From assembly GCA_028710845.1 (NCBI GenBank), contig JAQTTI010000007.1, positions 1 to 23,191 on the forward strand: a stretch of DNA of 23,191 nucleotides, given 5' to 3'. The notes beneath the pieces are model-generated. The model saw only the letters and a list, made by a program, of their open reading frames with translations. It ran no database searches and was not told the origin of the DNA. The stretch comes from Candidatus Omnitrophota bacterium (lineage in GTDB: Bacteria; Omnitrophota; Gorgyraeia; Gygaellales; Profunditerraquicolaceae). The translations under genes and the position numbers were made by a program. Shown here in pieces: positions 1-7,891 of this stretch (position 1 is the stretch's first letter; each line of letters begins with the position of its first letter).

Positions 1-1
1 T

Positions 2-1669
2 ATTCAGAATGAAGTGGCCTATATTATCCATGGGCAGGAACGGATTAAGGCTGAAGTTATCCGTGTGCGAGGCAAGCTGGCTGAAATGCAGGTTTATGAA
101 AGCACCCAAGGGATAAAATCCGGAGAAGTTGTAGAGTTTAGCAATGAACTTCTTTCTGTAGAATTAGGGCCGGGGTTATTAGGCCAGATTTTCGACGGCC
201 TTGAGAACCCGCTTCCAGCTTTGGCAACAAAATGCGGAGCTTTTCTTAAGAGGGGAGTGTATCTTGAAGCCTTAGGAGATGAGACCCAATGGGATTTTAC
301 TCCTTTGGCAAAAACCGGAGATAAGGTTTTAGCGGGCAGTTGGCTGGGATACGTACCCGAAAAAATTTTTAAACATTATATTATGGCGCCTTTTGCTCTT
401 AGCGGAAGCCTGGAAGTAATAAGTATAGCCGCATCCGGCCGGTATAATTTAAAGCAGCCTATAGCTAAACTTAAAGACAGCGAAGGCCGCACTCACGATG
501 TTTTTCTGCAGCAGATTTGGCCGGTAAAATTACCTATCCGGGCTTATGCGGAAAAATTTATACCGCACCAGCCATTGGTAACTAAAATTCGGTTGATCGA
601 TTCTCTTTTTCCGGTTGCCCTTGGCGGCACCTATTGCATTCCCGGCCCCTTTGGAGCAGGAAAAACGGTTTTGCAACAGCTGACCAGTAAGCATGCAGAA
701 GTGGATATAGTTATCATCGCTGCCTGCGGTGAACGAGCCGGAGAAGTGGTTGAAACATTAAAAACCTTCCCGGAATTAAATGACCCGCGTACAAATAAAC
801 CGCTTATGGACCGCACGGTAATAATTTGTAATACTAGCTCAATGCCTGTGGCTGCCCGCGAATCCAGCGTTTATACCGCAGTTACAATTGCCGAATATTA
901 CCGTCAGATGGGTTTAAATATTTTATTATTAGCCGATTCAACTTCCCGTTGGGCCCAGGCCATGCGCGAAATGAGCGGCCGGCTGGAAGAAATTCCCGGG
1001 GAGGAAGCTTTTCCTGCGTACCTTGAATCGCGGATTGCTTCGTTTTATGAGCGGGCAGGAGCTGTAAGGTTGTATAGTGGCCAAAACGGTTCGGTAACTA
1101 TCGGAGGTACCATAAGTCCGGCAGGCGGAAATTTCGAAGAACCGGTAACCCAGGCCACCCTTAAAGTAGTTGGCGCTTTTCATGGGCTTTCCCGTGAACG
1201 CTCCGATGCCAGAAAATATCCGGCGATAGACCCTTTAATTAGCTGGAGTAAATACAATAGTTTTGTAAAAACCGAAGATCAGTCTAAAGGCCAGGCTATT
1301 TTACACCGCAGTTATGAAATTTCTCAAATGATGAAAGTTATCGGCGAAGAGGGTACATCGCTGGCAGATTATATTCAATATTTAAAGGGTGAATTCTTTG
1401 ATTTTGTCTATCTGCAGCAAAATGCTTTTGATCCGGTTGACGAAGCTACTCCTAAAGAAAGGCAGATTTATGTATTAGAATTTATCTGCGCTATATTGGA
1501 CTCAAAATACCGCCTAGAAGATAAGGCAAAAGCCCTGCGTTTCTTCCAAACCCTGCGCCAGCTTATGCGCAGCTGGAACTCGGCGCAATTTCTGAGCCCC
1601 GAGTTTAAAAATATAGAAGAGCAGATAAAGAAAATGTTAAATGATAGAAAACTAGAAGAGGAAGCTTAA
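2..1669 (+). CDS. atpA: V/A-type ATPase catalytic subunit A, 5' partial
   Basis: Catalytic nucleotide-binding subunit of the V1/A1 head, which hydrolyses or makes ATP while the membrane ring moves Na+ or H+. The P-loop GPFGAGKT is visible at nt 644-667, with the Lys and Thr expected of a catalytic subunit. It is followed by the GERAGE segment and the ADSTSRWAQAMRE segment typical of A subunits. A GTG at nt 14 could be taken as a start, but the frame stays open to the window edge and the residues before it (I-Q-N-E-V-A-Y-I-I) match the N-terminal region of A subunits. The true start therefore lies upstream, and roughly 20-25 residues are missing. The C-terminal helical domain is complete. Three nt separate the stop from atpB, so the two are co-transcribed. 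Identification is very secure; only the 5' end is unresolved. Confidence 0.96.
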   Translation: MQNEVAYIIHGQERIKAEVIRVRGKLAEMQVYESTQGIKSGEVVEFSNELLSVELGPGLLGQIFDGLENPLPALATKCGAFLKRGVYLEALGDETQWDFTPLAKTGDKVLAGSWLGYVPEKIFKHYIMAPFALSGSLEVISIAASGRYNLKQPIAKLKDSEGRTHDVFLQQIWPVKLPIRAYAEKFIPHQPLVTKIRLIDSLFPVALGGTYCIPGPFGAGKTVLQQLTSKHAEVDIVIIAACGERAGEVVETLKTFPELNDPRTNKPLMDRTVIICNTSSMPVAARESSVYTAVTIAEYYRQMGLNILLLADSTSRWAQAMREMSGRLEEIPGEEAFPAYLESRIASFYERAGAVRLYSGQNGSVTIGGTISPAGGNFEEPVTQATLKVVGAFHGLSRERSDARKYPAIDPLISWSKYNSFVKTEDQSKGQAILHRSYEISQMMKVIGEEGTSLADYIQYLKGEFFDFVYLQQNAFDPVDEATPKERQIYVLEFICAILDSKYRLEDKAKALRFFQTLRQLMRSWNSAQFLSPEFKNIEEQIKKMLNDRKLEEEA

Positions 1670-1672
1670 ATA

Positions 1673-2965
1673 ATGCAAAAAGTTTATACTGATATCATTC
1701 AAATCGCAGGAGATGTTATTGTTGTCGAAGCCGAAGGGGTTGGTTATTTGGATATTGCCGAAATTTCGACCCGCCGCGGCACCTCTTTAGCCCAAGTGAT
1801 CAGGATTGATTCTAAAAAAATATCTTTGCAGGTTTTTGCCGGTAGCCGGGGGATTTCAACTGGTGACAAGGTAAGGTTTCTTGGCCATCCGATGCGTATT
1901 TCGACGGGCGATAATTTATTGGGCCGCATATTTAACGGCAGCGGTTTGCCTCTAGACCGAGGTCCGGCATTATCCGAAAATTTAACCGATATAGGCTCGC
2001 CTGCGGTTAATCCGGTTAAAAGAGTTGTTCCCAATAAAATGATCCGCACCGGGATTCCGATGATTGATATTTTTAACTCTTTGGTAGAATCCCAAAAACT
2101 TCCTATTTTTTCAATCGCCGGCCAACCTTATAACGAACTTTTGGCAAGAATTGCTATTCAGGCCGAAGTCGATATTATTATTTTAGGCGGTATGGGGCTA
2201 AAGTACGATGATTACCTGTTTTTTAAAGAAAACTTAAATGCTCACGGCGCGCTTTCAAGGTGCATATTTTTTATCCATACCGCAAGCGATCCTACGGTAG
2301 AATGCCTTCTTGTTCCCGATATAAGTTTAGCGGTAGCGGAAGATTTCGCCCTAAAGGGTAAAAGAGTCTTGGTTTTGTTAACCGATATGACAAACTTTGC
2401 GGATTCTTTAAAAGAAATCTCGATTACCATGGAGCAGGTGCCCTCTAATCGGGGGTATCCCGGTGATCTTTACAGCCAGTTGGCTGCCAGATACGAAAAA
2501 GCCGTTGATTTCGAAGGAGCGGGTTCAATCACTATTCTTGCGGCGACAACCATGCCCGGAGATGATGTTACCCACCCGGTCCCTGATAACACCGGATATA
2601 TTACCGAGGGGCAATTTTACCTGAAAAATAAAGTAATCGAGCCTTTTGGTTCCTTGAGCCGGCTAAAACAACAGGTTAACGGAAAAACTAGACAAGACCA
2701 CCGGGCGATTATGGATACCATGATTCAGCTCTTTGCAAATTACAGGGAAACCCTGGAAAAACAATCGATGGGTTTTCAAATGAGCGACTGGGATAAAAAA
2801 TTACTTAAATATGGCTCTCTTTTTGAAGAGAAGATGATGTCGCTTAAAGTTAATATTCCCCTGGAAGAAGGCCTGGATCTGGGCTGGAAGATTCTAGCCG
2901 AGTGTTTTACCCCCGAAGAAACCGGAATAAAATTATCAATTATCGAAAAATTCTGGGCCCGTTAG
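1673..2965 (+). CDS. atpB: V/A-type ATPase regulatory subunit B
   Basis: Non-catalytic nucleotide-site subunit that alternates with A in the V1/A1 hexamer. It has 430 aa, close to the usual 430-460. There is no Walker A motif: the equivalent segment reads SIAGQPYNELLARIA, as expected for B subunits, which replace the P-loop with a GxxxNE-type sequence. The SITMEQVPSNRGYPGDLYSQLA stretch, with its Tyr-Pro-Gly-Asp-Leu core, and the later TMPGDDVTHPVPD segment are both characteristic of B. The ATG sits 3 nt after atpA, with a purine-rich AGAAGAGGAAG just upstream. It belongs to the same operon as atpA and atpD. Confidence 0.96.
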   Translation: MQKVYTDIIQIAGDVIVVEAEGVGYLDIAEISTRRGTSLAQVIRIDSKKISLQVFAGSRGISTGDKVRFLGHPMRISTGDNLLGRIFNGSGLPLDRGPALSENLTDIGSPAVNPVKRVVPNKMIRTGIPMIDIFNSLVESQKLPIFSIAGQPYNELLARIAIQAEVDIIILGGMGLKYDDYLFFKENLNAHGALSRCIFFIHTASDPTVECLLVPDISLAVAEDFALKGKRVLVLLTDMTNFADSLKEISITMEQVPSNRGYPGDLYSQLAARYEKAVDFEGAGSITILAATTMPGDDVTHPVPDNTGYITEGQFYLKNKVIEPFGSLSRLKQQVNGKTRQDHRAIMDTMIQLFANYRETLEKQSMGFQMSDWDKKLLKYGSLFEEKMMSLKVNIPLEEGLDLGWKILAECFTPEETGIKLSIIEKFWAR

Positions 2966-2998
2966 AAAATATAATCACATATTCAACATTATTAATGA

Positions 2999-3619
2999 AT
3001 GGCCAAAATTAAATTTACCAAAGGCGAATTAAAAAGGCAGCGCGACGCTTTAAAGCAATTCAAGCGTTACCTGCCCACCCTGCAATTAAAGAAACAGCAG
3101 TTACAGCTGGAGATTCTTCAGCAAAATTCGAAGCTTACGGACAAGAAACAAGCCTTTGAAAAAAGAAAACAATCGATCGTCTCCTGGGTAGGCCTTTTAG
3201 CGGATCCGATTGGTACCGGATTAAAGTCATTTTTAAAAATTAAAAGAATAAGTTTGCGCTTAAAAAATATCGCCGGGGTAGATATTCCGGTATTTGAAAC
3301 AGTTGAATTTGAAGAAACAGATTATGACCTGTTTGTTATGCCTCTATGGCTTGATTTAGCAATCGAACATTTTAAAGACGCCATCTCTTTAATTAAGGCA
3401 ATCGAGATTGGAGAAAAAGGCGTTTCGATATTACGCCGCGAACTGCAGATAACAACTCAAAGAGTTAATCTCTTTGAAAAAGTAAAAATCCCGGCTGCCG
3501 AGGAAAATATCCGTTTAATTAAGATTTATATCGGCGACCAGATGGCTAATGCCGTCGGACGTTGTAAAATTGCCAAGAAAAAAATAGAGGAGCTTGTCCT
3601 GGAAGAGGTATCCGCATGA
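2999..3619 (+). CDS. atpD: V/A-type ATPase central stalk subunit D
   Basis: Subunit D forms the rotating central shaft linking the A3B3 head to the membrane ring. The 206-aa length fits the family (about 200-220). The N-terminus is highly basic and helical (F-T-K-G-E-L-K-R-Q-R, then repeated Lys/Leu/Gln heptads). The C-terminal part, around residues 150-206, is a second long helix. Together they give the antiparallel coiled coil of D subunits. A 33-nt gap separates it from atpB. Its stop overlaps the atpI start by 4 nt (ATGA). The family is divergent, so the operon position adds much of the support. Confidence 0.93.
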   Translation: MAKIKFTKGELKRQRDALKQFKRYLPTLQLKKQQLQLEILQQNSKLTDKKQAFEKRKQSIVSWVGLLADPIGTGLKSFLKIKRISLRLKNIAGVDIPVFETVEFEETDYDLFVMPLWLDLAIEHFKDAISLIKAIEIGEKGVSILRRELQITTQRVNLFEKVKIPAAEENIRLIKIYIGDQMANAVGRCKIAKKKIEELVLEEVSA

Positions 3620-5394
3620 TTGTCCCGATGAAAAAAGTCTTTTTATTGATTAAGGGCAGCCAAAGCATTGATGCGCTTGAGCGGTTACGTTCTTTGGGGG
3701 TTGTGCACGTGGAAAATGAGAGCTTACCGCAAGGTATTGAGCTTAATGAAATAAATGAAAAATTAAATTTAATCGGGCAGGCCCGCTCGATCCTTTCGGG
3801 AATAAATCGTAAGGTAATTTTACCCAAAAAAGCAGTTAAATCGGAAGATTGGTTAACGGTCTGTCATCACTTGATTGATTTATCAAAGAGATACGGCCAG
3901 CTTAAGGAGTACGCGGTTTCATTAAGCCTGGCTATAGATTTTTGGGAGAATTGGGGGGATTTTGAGCCAGAACAAATAAGAACTTTACAGGAAAAAAATA
4001 TACAGTTTAAATTTTACCAGATACCGAAAGAACAGATTAAAAACCTTCCCCGGGGGATAGTTTTAAAGGAAATTTCCCGGGCCGGCCAGGTTTTAAATTG
4101 TTTGGTTGTCAGTTTCGGGCATATCGAGCTTGGTTTTAAAGAGATAGAACTGCCAAAGTTAAGTTTGTCGCAAATGAAGCGCAGGCTCAAAGAAGACACT
4201 AAGATTATGCAGGATGTCGAGGATGAAATAGCCGCCCATCTGGTTTTCCAAGAAAAACTTATTTTAGCCGAAGACAATTTTTTAAGCCAGAAAGATTTCT
4301 ATTCTGTTTTAACCGGCATGGGACAGGCCGGTGAATTGCTCTATTTGAAAGGTTATATTCCCATCGAGGCTGAAGAGGCATTAATCAAACAGGCCAGGTC
4401 TAATGGCTGGGGCATGCTAACCCTTGAGCCCAAAGAAGATGATCTAGTGCCTACCCTGACCCGTAACCCTAAGTGGATTGCGCTGATAAAACCGCTTTTA
4501 AAATTACTGGAGCTTGTTCCGGGTTACCATGAGATCGATATCAGTCCTCTTTTTATAGTTTTCTTCAGCCTTTTTTTCGGGATACTTATTGGGGATGCCG
4601 GATACGGACTGATTTATTTTTTGCTTAATTTCTGGTTATACAAAAAAATCGGCAATAAGGTAAAAGACAAAAGCGCCTTTTTTCTCTTTTACATCCTAAG
4701 TTTATGCGCTATTATATGGGGGATTTTGACAGCTACCTTCTTCGGGCAAGAATGGCTTTCAAAACTTGGGGTTAGACCTTTAGTCCCGGCGTTAAATAAT
4801 ACTAATTTTATCCAGGCATTTTGTTTCTTTGTCGGCGCATTGCATTTATCAATAGCCCATGGCTGGAAAGCCGTGCTGAAGAGTCCGGCTTTAAATGCCT
4901 TGGCGGATATTGGCTGGATGTGTGTTATCTGGGCGGCGTTTTTTCTAGCCAAAAACCTTATTCTGGGGGATAATTTTCCGTCATTTGCCAACTGGCTGAT
5001 TATCGGGGGCCTGGTATTAGTTCTATTTTTTACCAACCCCCAAAAAAATATATTAAAGGCAATTGGTGAGGGGTTAGGGACAATAGCGCTAAGCCTGGTC
5101 AATAATTTCACCGACGTGGTTTCTTATATCCGTTTGTTTGCAGTTGGTTTGGCAACGGTAGCTATCGCCGATGCTTTTAATGGCATGGCCGCCGGTATTA
5201 TTAAGCAAGGGGATATTTTAACTCTCCTGGCAGCAGCATTGGTTGTTGTTTTGGGGCATGCGCTTAATATTATCCTCGGGCCGATGTCGGTTTTAGTCCA
5301 CGGGGTAAGGCTTAATGTGCTTGAGTTTTCCGGACATGCTAATGTCACCTGGTCAGGTTTTGCCTATAAACCATTTTCTAAAACGAAAAGTTAA
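3616..5394 (+). CDS. atpI: V/A-type ATPase membrane subunit I (a-subunit homologue)
   Basis: Stator and ion-path subunit: a soluble N-terminal half (about residues 1-290) and a C-terminal half with seven to eight hydrophobic helices (about 310-575). The helix containing SYIRLFAVGLA carries the essential Arg (residue 506 from this start) that faces the rotor ring. A later VRLNVLEF segment holds the second conserved Arg, and the C-terminus ends in the family-typical Y-K-P-F. Length 592 aa is on the short side but complete. The start MIVPMKKV is taken because it overlaps the atpD stop as ATGA and matches the usual beginning; an ATG 12 nt later is the only nearby alternative. Confidence 0.95.
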   Translation: MIVPMKKVFLLIKGSQSIDALERLRSLGVVHVENESLPQGIELNEINEKLNLIGQARSILSGINRKVILPKKAVKSEDWLTVCHHLIDLSKRYGQLKEYAVSLSLAIDFWENWGDFEPEQIRTLQEKNIQFKFYQIPKEQIKNLPRGIVLKEISRAGQVLNCLVVSFGHIELGFKEIELPKLSLSQMKRRLKEDTKIMQDVEDEIAAHLVFQEKLILAEDNFLSQKDFYSVLTGMGQAGELLYLKGYIPIEAEEALIKQARSNGWGMLTLEPKEDDLVPTLTRNPKWIALIKPLLKLLELVPGYHEIDISPLFIVFFSLFFGILIGDAGYGLIYFLLNFWLYKKIGNKVKDKSAFFLFYILSLCAIIWGILTATFFGQEWLSKLGVRPLVPALNNTNFIQAFCFFVGALHLSIAHGWKAVLKSPALNALADIGWMCVIWAAFFLAKNLILGDNFPSFANWLIIGGLVLVLFFTNPQKNILKAIGEGLGTIALSLVNNFTDVVSYIRLFAVGLATVAIADAFNGMAAGIIKQGDILTLLAAALVVVLGHALNIILGPMSVLVHGVRLNVLEFSGHANVTWSGFAYKPFSKTKS

Positions 5395-5409
5395 ATAAGG
5401 AGAGCTAAA

Positions 5410-5868
5410 ATGGAAACAGGGATTTTACCGCAATTAAAAGATCTAGGTTTGATTTTAGTCCTGGCTTTAGCTGCCTGCGGTTCGGCAGCAGGTACCGGAG
5501 TAGCCGGCATGGCTGCAATCGGAGCATGGAAGAAAAATTTTACCCAAAACAAAAGCGCCTCATTTTTGTTGGTGGCCTTGGTAGGCGCTCCTTTAACCCA
5601 GACCATCTATGGAAATATCGTTATGACCAAGATGATTGAATTGGCCAATAAAGGGCACTATCTTTGGGGGGTCGGGGCTTTTGCCGGTCTGGCTATTGGT
5701 TTATCGGCATATTTTCAAGGAAAATGCGCCGCCTGCGCCTGCGATGCTATGGGCGAAACCGGAAAAGGATTCGGAAATTACCTGGCGATTTTAGGTATCA
5801 TCGAAACGGTAGCTCTTTTTGTGATGGTTTTTACTTTGATTATTCTCGGTAAGCTTACCGGAGTATAA
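5410..5868 (+). CDS. atpK: V/A-type ATPase proteolipid subunit K (ring)
   Basis: Rotor-ring subunit with four membrane helices in two hairpins (152 aa, about twice an F-type c subunit). The first hairpin carries T63-Q64 and Y67, the second Q103 and the ion-carrying glutamate E132 in G-I-I-E-T. These match the Thr, Gln, Tyr, Gln and Glu ligands known from the Enterococcus hirae Na+ ring (NtpK), so sodium coupling is likely; this is inference from residues alone. The first hairpin lacks a carboxylate, normal for V-type proteolipids. Cys106, Cys109 and Cys111 lie close together near the second-hairpin loop, which is unusual. A Shine-Dalgarno AAGGAGAG lies upstream. It is the last gene of the ATPase run. 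Confidence 0.95.
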   Translation: METGILPQLKDLGLILVLALAACGSAAGTGVAGMAAIGAWKKNFTQNKSASFLLVALVGAPLTQTIYGNIVMTKMIELANKGHYLWGVGAFAGLAIGLSAYFQGKCAACACDAMGETGKGFGNYLAILGIIETVALFVMVFTLIILGKLTGV

Positions 5869-5874
5869 AATTCC

Positions 5875-5912
5875 GGGCGATTAGCTCATCCCCTCCGGGG
5901 ATTCGCTAATCG
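5875..5912 (+). repeat. Hairpin with a tRNA-Val-identical left arm
   Basis: Nucleotides 5875-5888 (GGGCGATTAGCTCA) are identical to the first 14 nt of the tRNA-Val at 5934-5947, then diverge. The sequence folds into a strong hairpin: CGATTAGC (5878-5885) pairs with GCTAATCG (5905-5912), a 2x2 mismatch follows, then ATCCCC (5888-5893) pairs with GGGGAT (5897-5902) around a 3-nt loop. There is no U-tract after it, so it is not a classic terminator. It lies 6 nt after the atpK stop. It may be a tRNA-derived fragment, a processing or RNA-stability structure, or a small palindromic element. Confidence 0.7.
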
Positions 5913-5933
5913 AAGGTAGATACTGTAATTTTA

Positions 5934-6010
5934 GGGCGATTAGCTCAGTTGGTTAGAGCATCTGATTTACATTCAGAGGGTCAGGGGTTCAAGTCCTCTA
6001 TCGCCCACCA
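5934..6010 (+). tRNA. tRNA-Val (anticodon UAC)
   Basis: Complete cloverleaf: acceptor GGGCGAT/ATCGCCC (5934-5940/6000-6006), D-arm GCTC/GAGC with the loop containing GG, anticodon stem TCTGA/TCAGA around loop TTTACAT (anticodon TAC at 5968-5970), variable GGGTC, T-arm AGGGG/CCTCT around TTCAAGT. Discriminator A6007, and CCA is encoded (6008-6010). It reads valine GUA and, by wobble, other GUN codons. Confidence 0.96.
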
Positions 6011-6029
6011 TTTTGGCAATAAAAACCTG

Positions 6030-6058
6030 TTGCAAAGGTTTGAGTTTTAGGTTAGAAT
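6030..6058 (+). promoter_or_regulatory. Probable sigma70-type promoter of tRNA-Asp
   Basis: TTGCAA (6030-6035) and TAGAAT (6053-6058) are separated by 17 nt. They would place the start near 6065, about 8 nt before the mature tRNA-Asp 5' end. Both boxes are close to consensus. Read-through from tRNA-Val is also possible. Confidence 0.5.
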
Positions 6059-6072
6059 TTAGCTTCCCATTT

Positions 6073-6151
6073 GGGGTCGTAGCTTAGCCTGGTTTAAAGC
6101 GCCTCCCTGTCACGGAGGAGATCGCGAGTCCGAATCTCGTCGGCCCCGCCA
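6073..6151 (+). tRNA. tRNA-Asp (anticodon GUC)
   Basis: Complete cloverleaf: acceptor GGGGTCG/CGGCCCC (6073-6079/6141-6147, one G-U), D-arm GCTT/AAGC, anticodon stem CCTCC/GGAGG with loop CTGTCAC (anticodon GTC at 6109-6111), variable AGATC, T-stem GCGAG/CTCGT. Discriminator G6148, the aspartate identity base, and encoded CCA (6149-6151). Unusual: the T-loop reads TCCGAAT, so C6130 stands at position 55 where U (pseudouridine) is almost universal. The rest of the fold looks sound. Confidence 0.93.
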
Positions 6152-6169
6152 GTAATTTTTGGCTAAAGT

Positions 6170-6583
6170 TTAATACATCACTATTCCCGCCGAATTCATT
6201 TCTTTAACTTCTTTTGGAGAGGGGAATTTCCCTTCTTTGACAATGCCCGCTCTTGGGCTATTTTCGGAAGACTCTATGTTTGCAGGGTTATAGCTGGAAG
6301 AACTGCTGGTTGTTGTCCCGATTCCTTTTTCAGGCAATGCCGGGGGGATTTCATTTTTCTGTTGTTTGTCAGGAACCTTGGTGATGGTAATTGAGCGTTT
6401 AACCAAAGGCAAAGGAATTGGTTCGTTGTTTTGCGGCGGTAAAGGTGTAATTTTTCCTACTTGTACATTTAACGAGCTAGGTTCTTCCGGCAAAGTATTA
6501 TCATTGTTGCTGGTAATAAGAAAAGTTATAAGTATAATAGCTATAAAAATTGTGGAGAGAATAATTAATTTTTTGATTTTCAT
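6170..6583 (-). CDS. Unrecognised membrane-anchored Pro/Ser-rich protein of the prepilin cluster
   Basis: Not recognised. It has 137 aa. Residues 1-8 are basic and 8-24 form one strongly hydrophobic helix, giving an uncleaved anchor or signal peptide. The rest is low complexity, rich in Pro, Ser and Asn, with a T-T-T-S-S-S-S-S run near residue 90. It ends in a more ordered segment, FPSPKEVKEMNSAGIVMY. There is no prepilin K-K-G peptidase site. The ATG lies 1 nt after the stop of the DUF4900-type prepilin, so it is the last gene of that operon. A disordered periplasmic linker or pilus-assembly accessory protein is plausible but unproven. It converges on tRNA-Asp with an 18-nt gap and no clear terminator. 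Confidence 0.75.
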   Translation of the reverse strand: MKIKKLIILSTIFIAIILITFLITSNNDNTLPEEPSSLNVQVGKITPLPPQNNEPIPLPLVKRSITITKVPDKQQKNEIPPALPEKGIGTTTSSSSSYNPANIESSENSPRAGIVKEGKFPSPKEVKEMNSAGIVMY

Positions 6584-6584
6584 T

Positions 6585-7889
6585 CTAGTTCTCCCAAGAA
6601 AGGGTTATGTAATCTCCGGTAGTAGGAACAAACGGGGGAGGAGAGTTTAATAGCCGCGTGTCGTATTCGTAGTTTTTAGAATAACCTGAAACTTTGGTTG
6701 TGCCGCTAAAAGTGCCTACCGGCCCGCGTTCATCCTGGATTATCCCGCCGAAAACAGTTAAAGTTCCTTTTGCCGGCCCCACCCACCAGTTATTTAACAT
6801 AAAAGATGTATTTAAAGCCATGATTGATCCGTCTATTTCTAAATTATGAGGAGCGCCGCTTGTAATCATTACATCTTCCTCCGAGATTAATCCCAAGGTA
6901 TCAGTTGATGTGGGGTCTATGCGGGGGTCATTAGCATATAGTACATTGCTAGGTATAATAATATCGCGGCTTGAGCCGGCAGTCAGCCTGCCATTAAGCG
7001 TACCGGAAATAGTCAAGCTACCGTTATTTACAAAAAGCGCTCCGTTAGTAGGCAAAGCCATGTTGTGGTTATTCCAGCCCCTGGCCGAATTTGTTACATT
7101 CATTGTGCCGTTTGCGTTTAAAACAACAGTCGAATTCCCGCTTAGCCTTAATCCTCCGGCGCTGGTTGATGCGCTTCTCAAGCTTAATGCCTGAGTGGGC
7201 ATATTGGTTGATTCAGCCCCTAAAGTTACTGAGCTCTGAAAATCAGGCAGATCATAAGGCGAGTTGCTTAAATTGGCCGAATTGATATTGCTGCCGTTAT
7301 TATAATACCTTATGTAACTATCTACTGAGCGGACCTCTCCGGCGAACACAGGGTTACCTTTAATATTAAAATGCCCATTGGTGTGGGTAGGGCCGTTTAA
7401 ACGGTCCTGGTCCCAGAACCACACATTCGTGCCGCCATAGCTTTCGCTATCAGTAAACCAAATGTAGCGGGCATAATTATCTGTCTGTAAGTAATTAGTT
7501 AAAACTTGGGTTACCCCGCTGACTGTTCCGGTAGAAGTTACGCGGTACCTCTTTACGCTGGGTACGCCCCCGGGAGATCCCAGATCAGTAATTGTAACGC
7601 TATAACTGCCTATAGCAGGTGTTCCCATATTTTGAGGCCCGCCCCAGGGATTAACCGAACTTCCCGGAGGGATGGGTTGAGCCCGTATCCAGATAAGGGC
7701 CCGGTCTAGTCCTGCTTCAGCAATACCAATTGCCTGAGCCTGCCTTTTAAAAACATTGGCAGTCCGATTTTGAGAATTACTTACTTCAACCACAAACCCG
7801 GCAAAAGCCAACAGTACGGTTATCGCCATATAGGTTGTAACCAGGGCGAAACCTTTTTTATTTTTAAGTTTTTTAACAGGATTAAACAT
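6585..7889 (-). CDS. Large GspK/PilX-like prepilin with DUF4900-type domain
   Basis: A 434-aa protein with a type III (prepilin) signal: K-K-G at residues 11-13, then F14-A-L-V-T and a hydrophobic helix to about 35. Position +5 after cleavage is Thr, not Glu, as in GspK/PilX-type subunits that cap the pilus or pseudopilus. The segment up to about 70 (I-A-E-A-G-L-D-R-A-L) is the conserved PilX/GspK N-helix. The body has the WFWDQDRLNGPTHTNGHF-type block (HTNG 169-172, then G-N-P-V-F-A-G-E-V) that I associate with DUF4900, and a Ser/Thr/Asn-rich repetitive region suggesting beta structure. The ATG is preceded by GAGGAA. Gaps of 2 nt upstream and 1 nt downstream show tight operon packing. Its likely place is the cell surface or the tip of a thin filament; the exact function is unknown. 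Confidence 0.85.
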   Translation of the reverse strand: MFNPVKKLKNKKGFALVTTYMAITVLLAFAGFVVEVSNSQNRTANVFKRQAQAIGIAEAGLDRALIWIRAQPIPPGSSVNPWGGPQNMGTPAIGSYSVTITDLGSPGGVPSVKRYRVTSTGTVSGVTQVLTNYLQTDNYARYIWFTDSESYGGTNVWFWDQDRLNGPTHTNGHFNIKGNPVFAGEVRSVDSYIRYYNNGSNINSANLSNSPYDLPDFQSSVTLGAESTNMPTQALSLRSASTSAGGLRLSGNSTVVLNANGTMNVTNSARGWNNHNMALPTNGALFVNNGSLTISGTLNGRLTAGSSRDIIIPSNVLYANDPRIDPTSTDTLGLISEEDVMITSGAPHNLEIDGSIMALNTSFMLNNWWVGPAKGTLTVFGGIIQDERGPVGTFSGTTKVSGYSKNYEYDTRLLNSPPPFVPTTGDYITLSWEN

Positions 7890-7891
7890 AG

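Noticed and set aside
631..1183. Minus-strand open frames inside atpA
   Set aside because: These and similar frames over other genes lie opposite strongly conserved proteins and show no motif or ribosome site of their own.
14..1669. GTG at 14 as the true start of atpA
   Set aside because: The frame is open to the window edge, residues before the GTG match A-subunit sequence (N-E-V-A-Y-I-I), and the protein would be short at the N-terminus. It is a truncated gene.
5875..5912. Reading the hairpin after atpK as a rho-independent terminator
   Set aside because: No run of T follows; the next bases are AAGGTAGATACTG.
6152..6169. Terminator between tRNA-Asp and the converging prepilin operon
   Set aside because: Only a short run of five T with no separate hairpin; no convincing structure.
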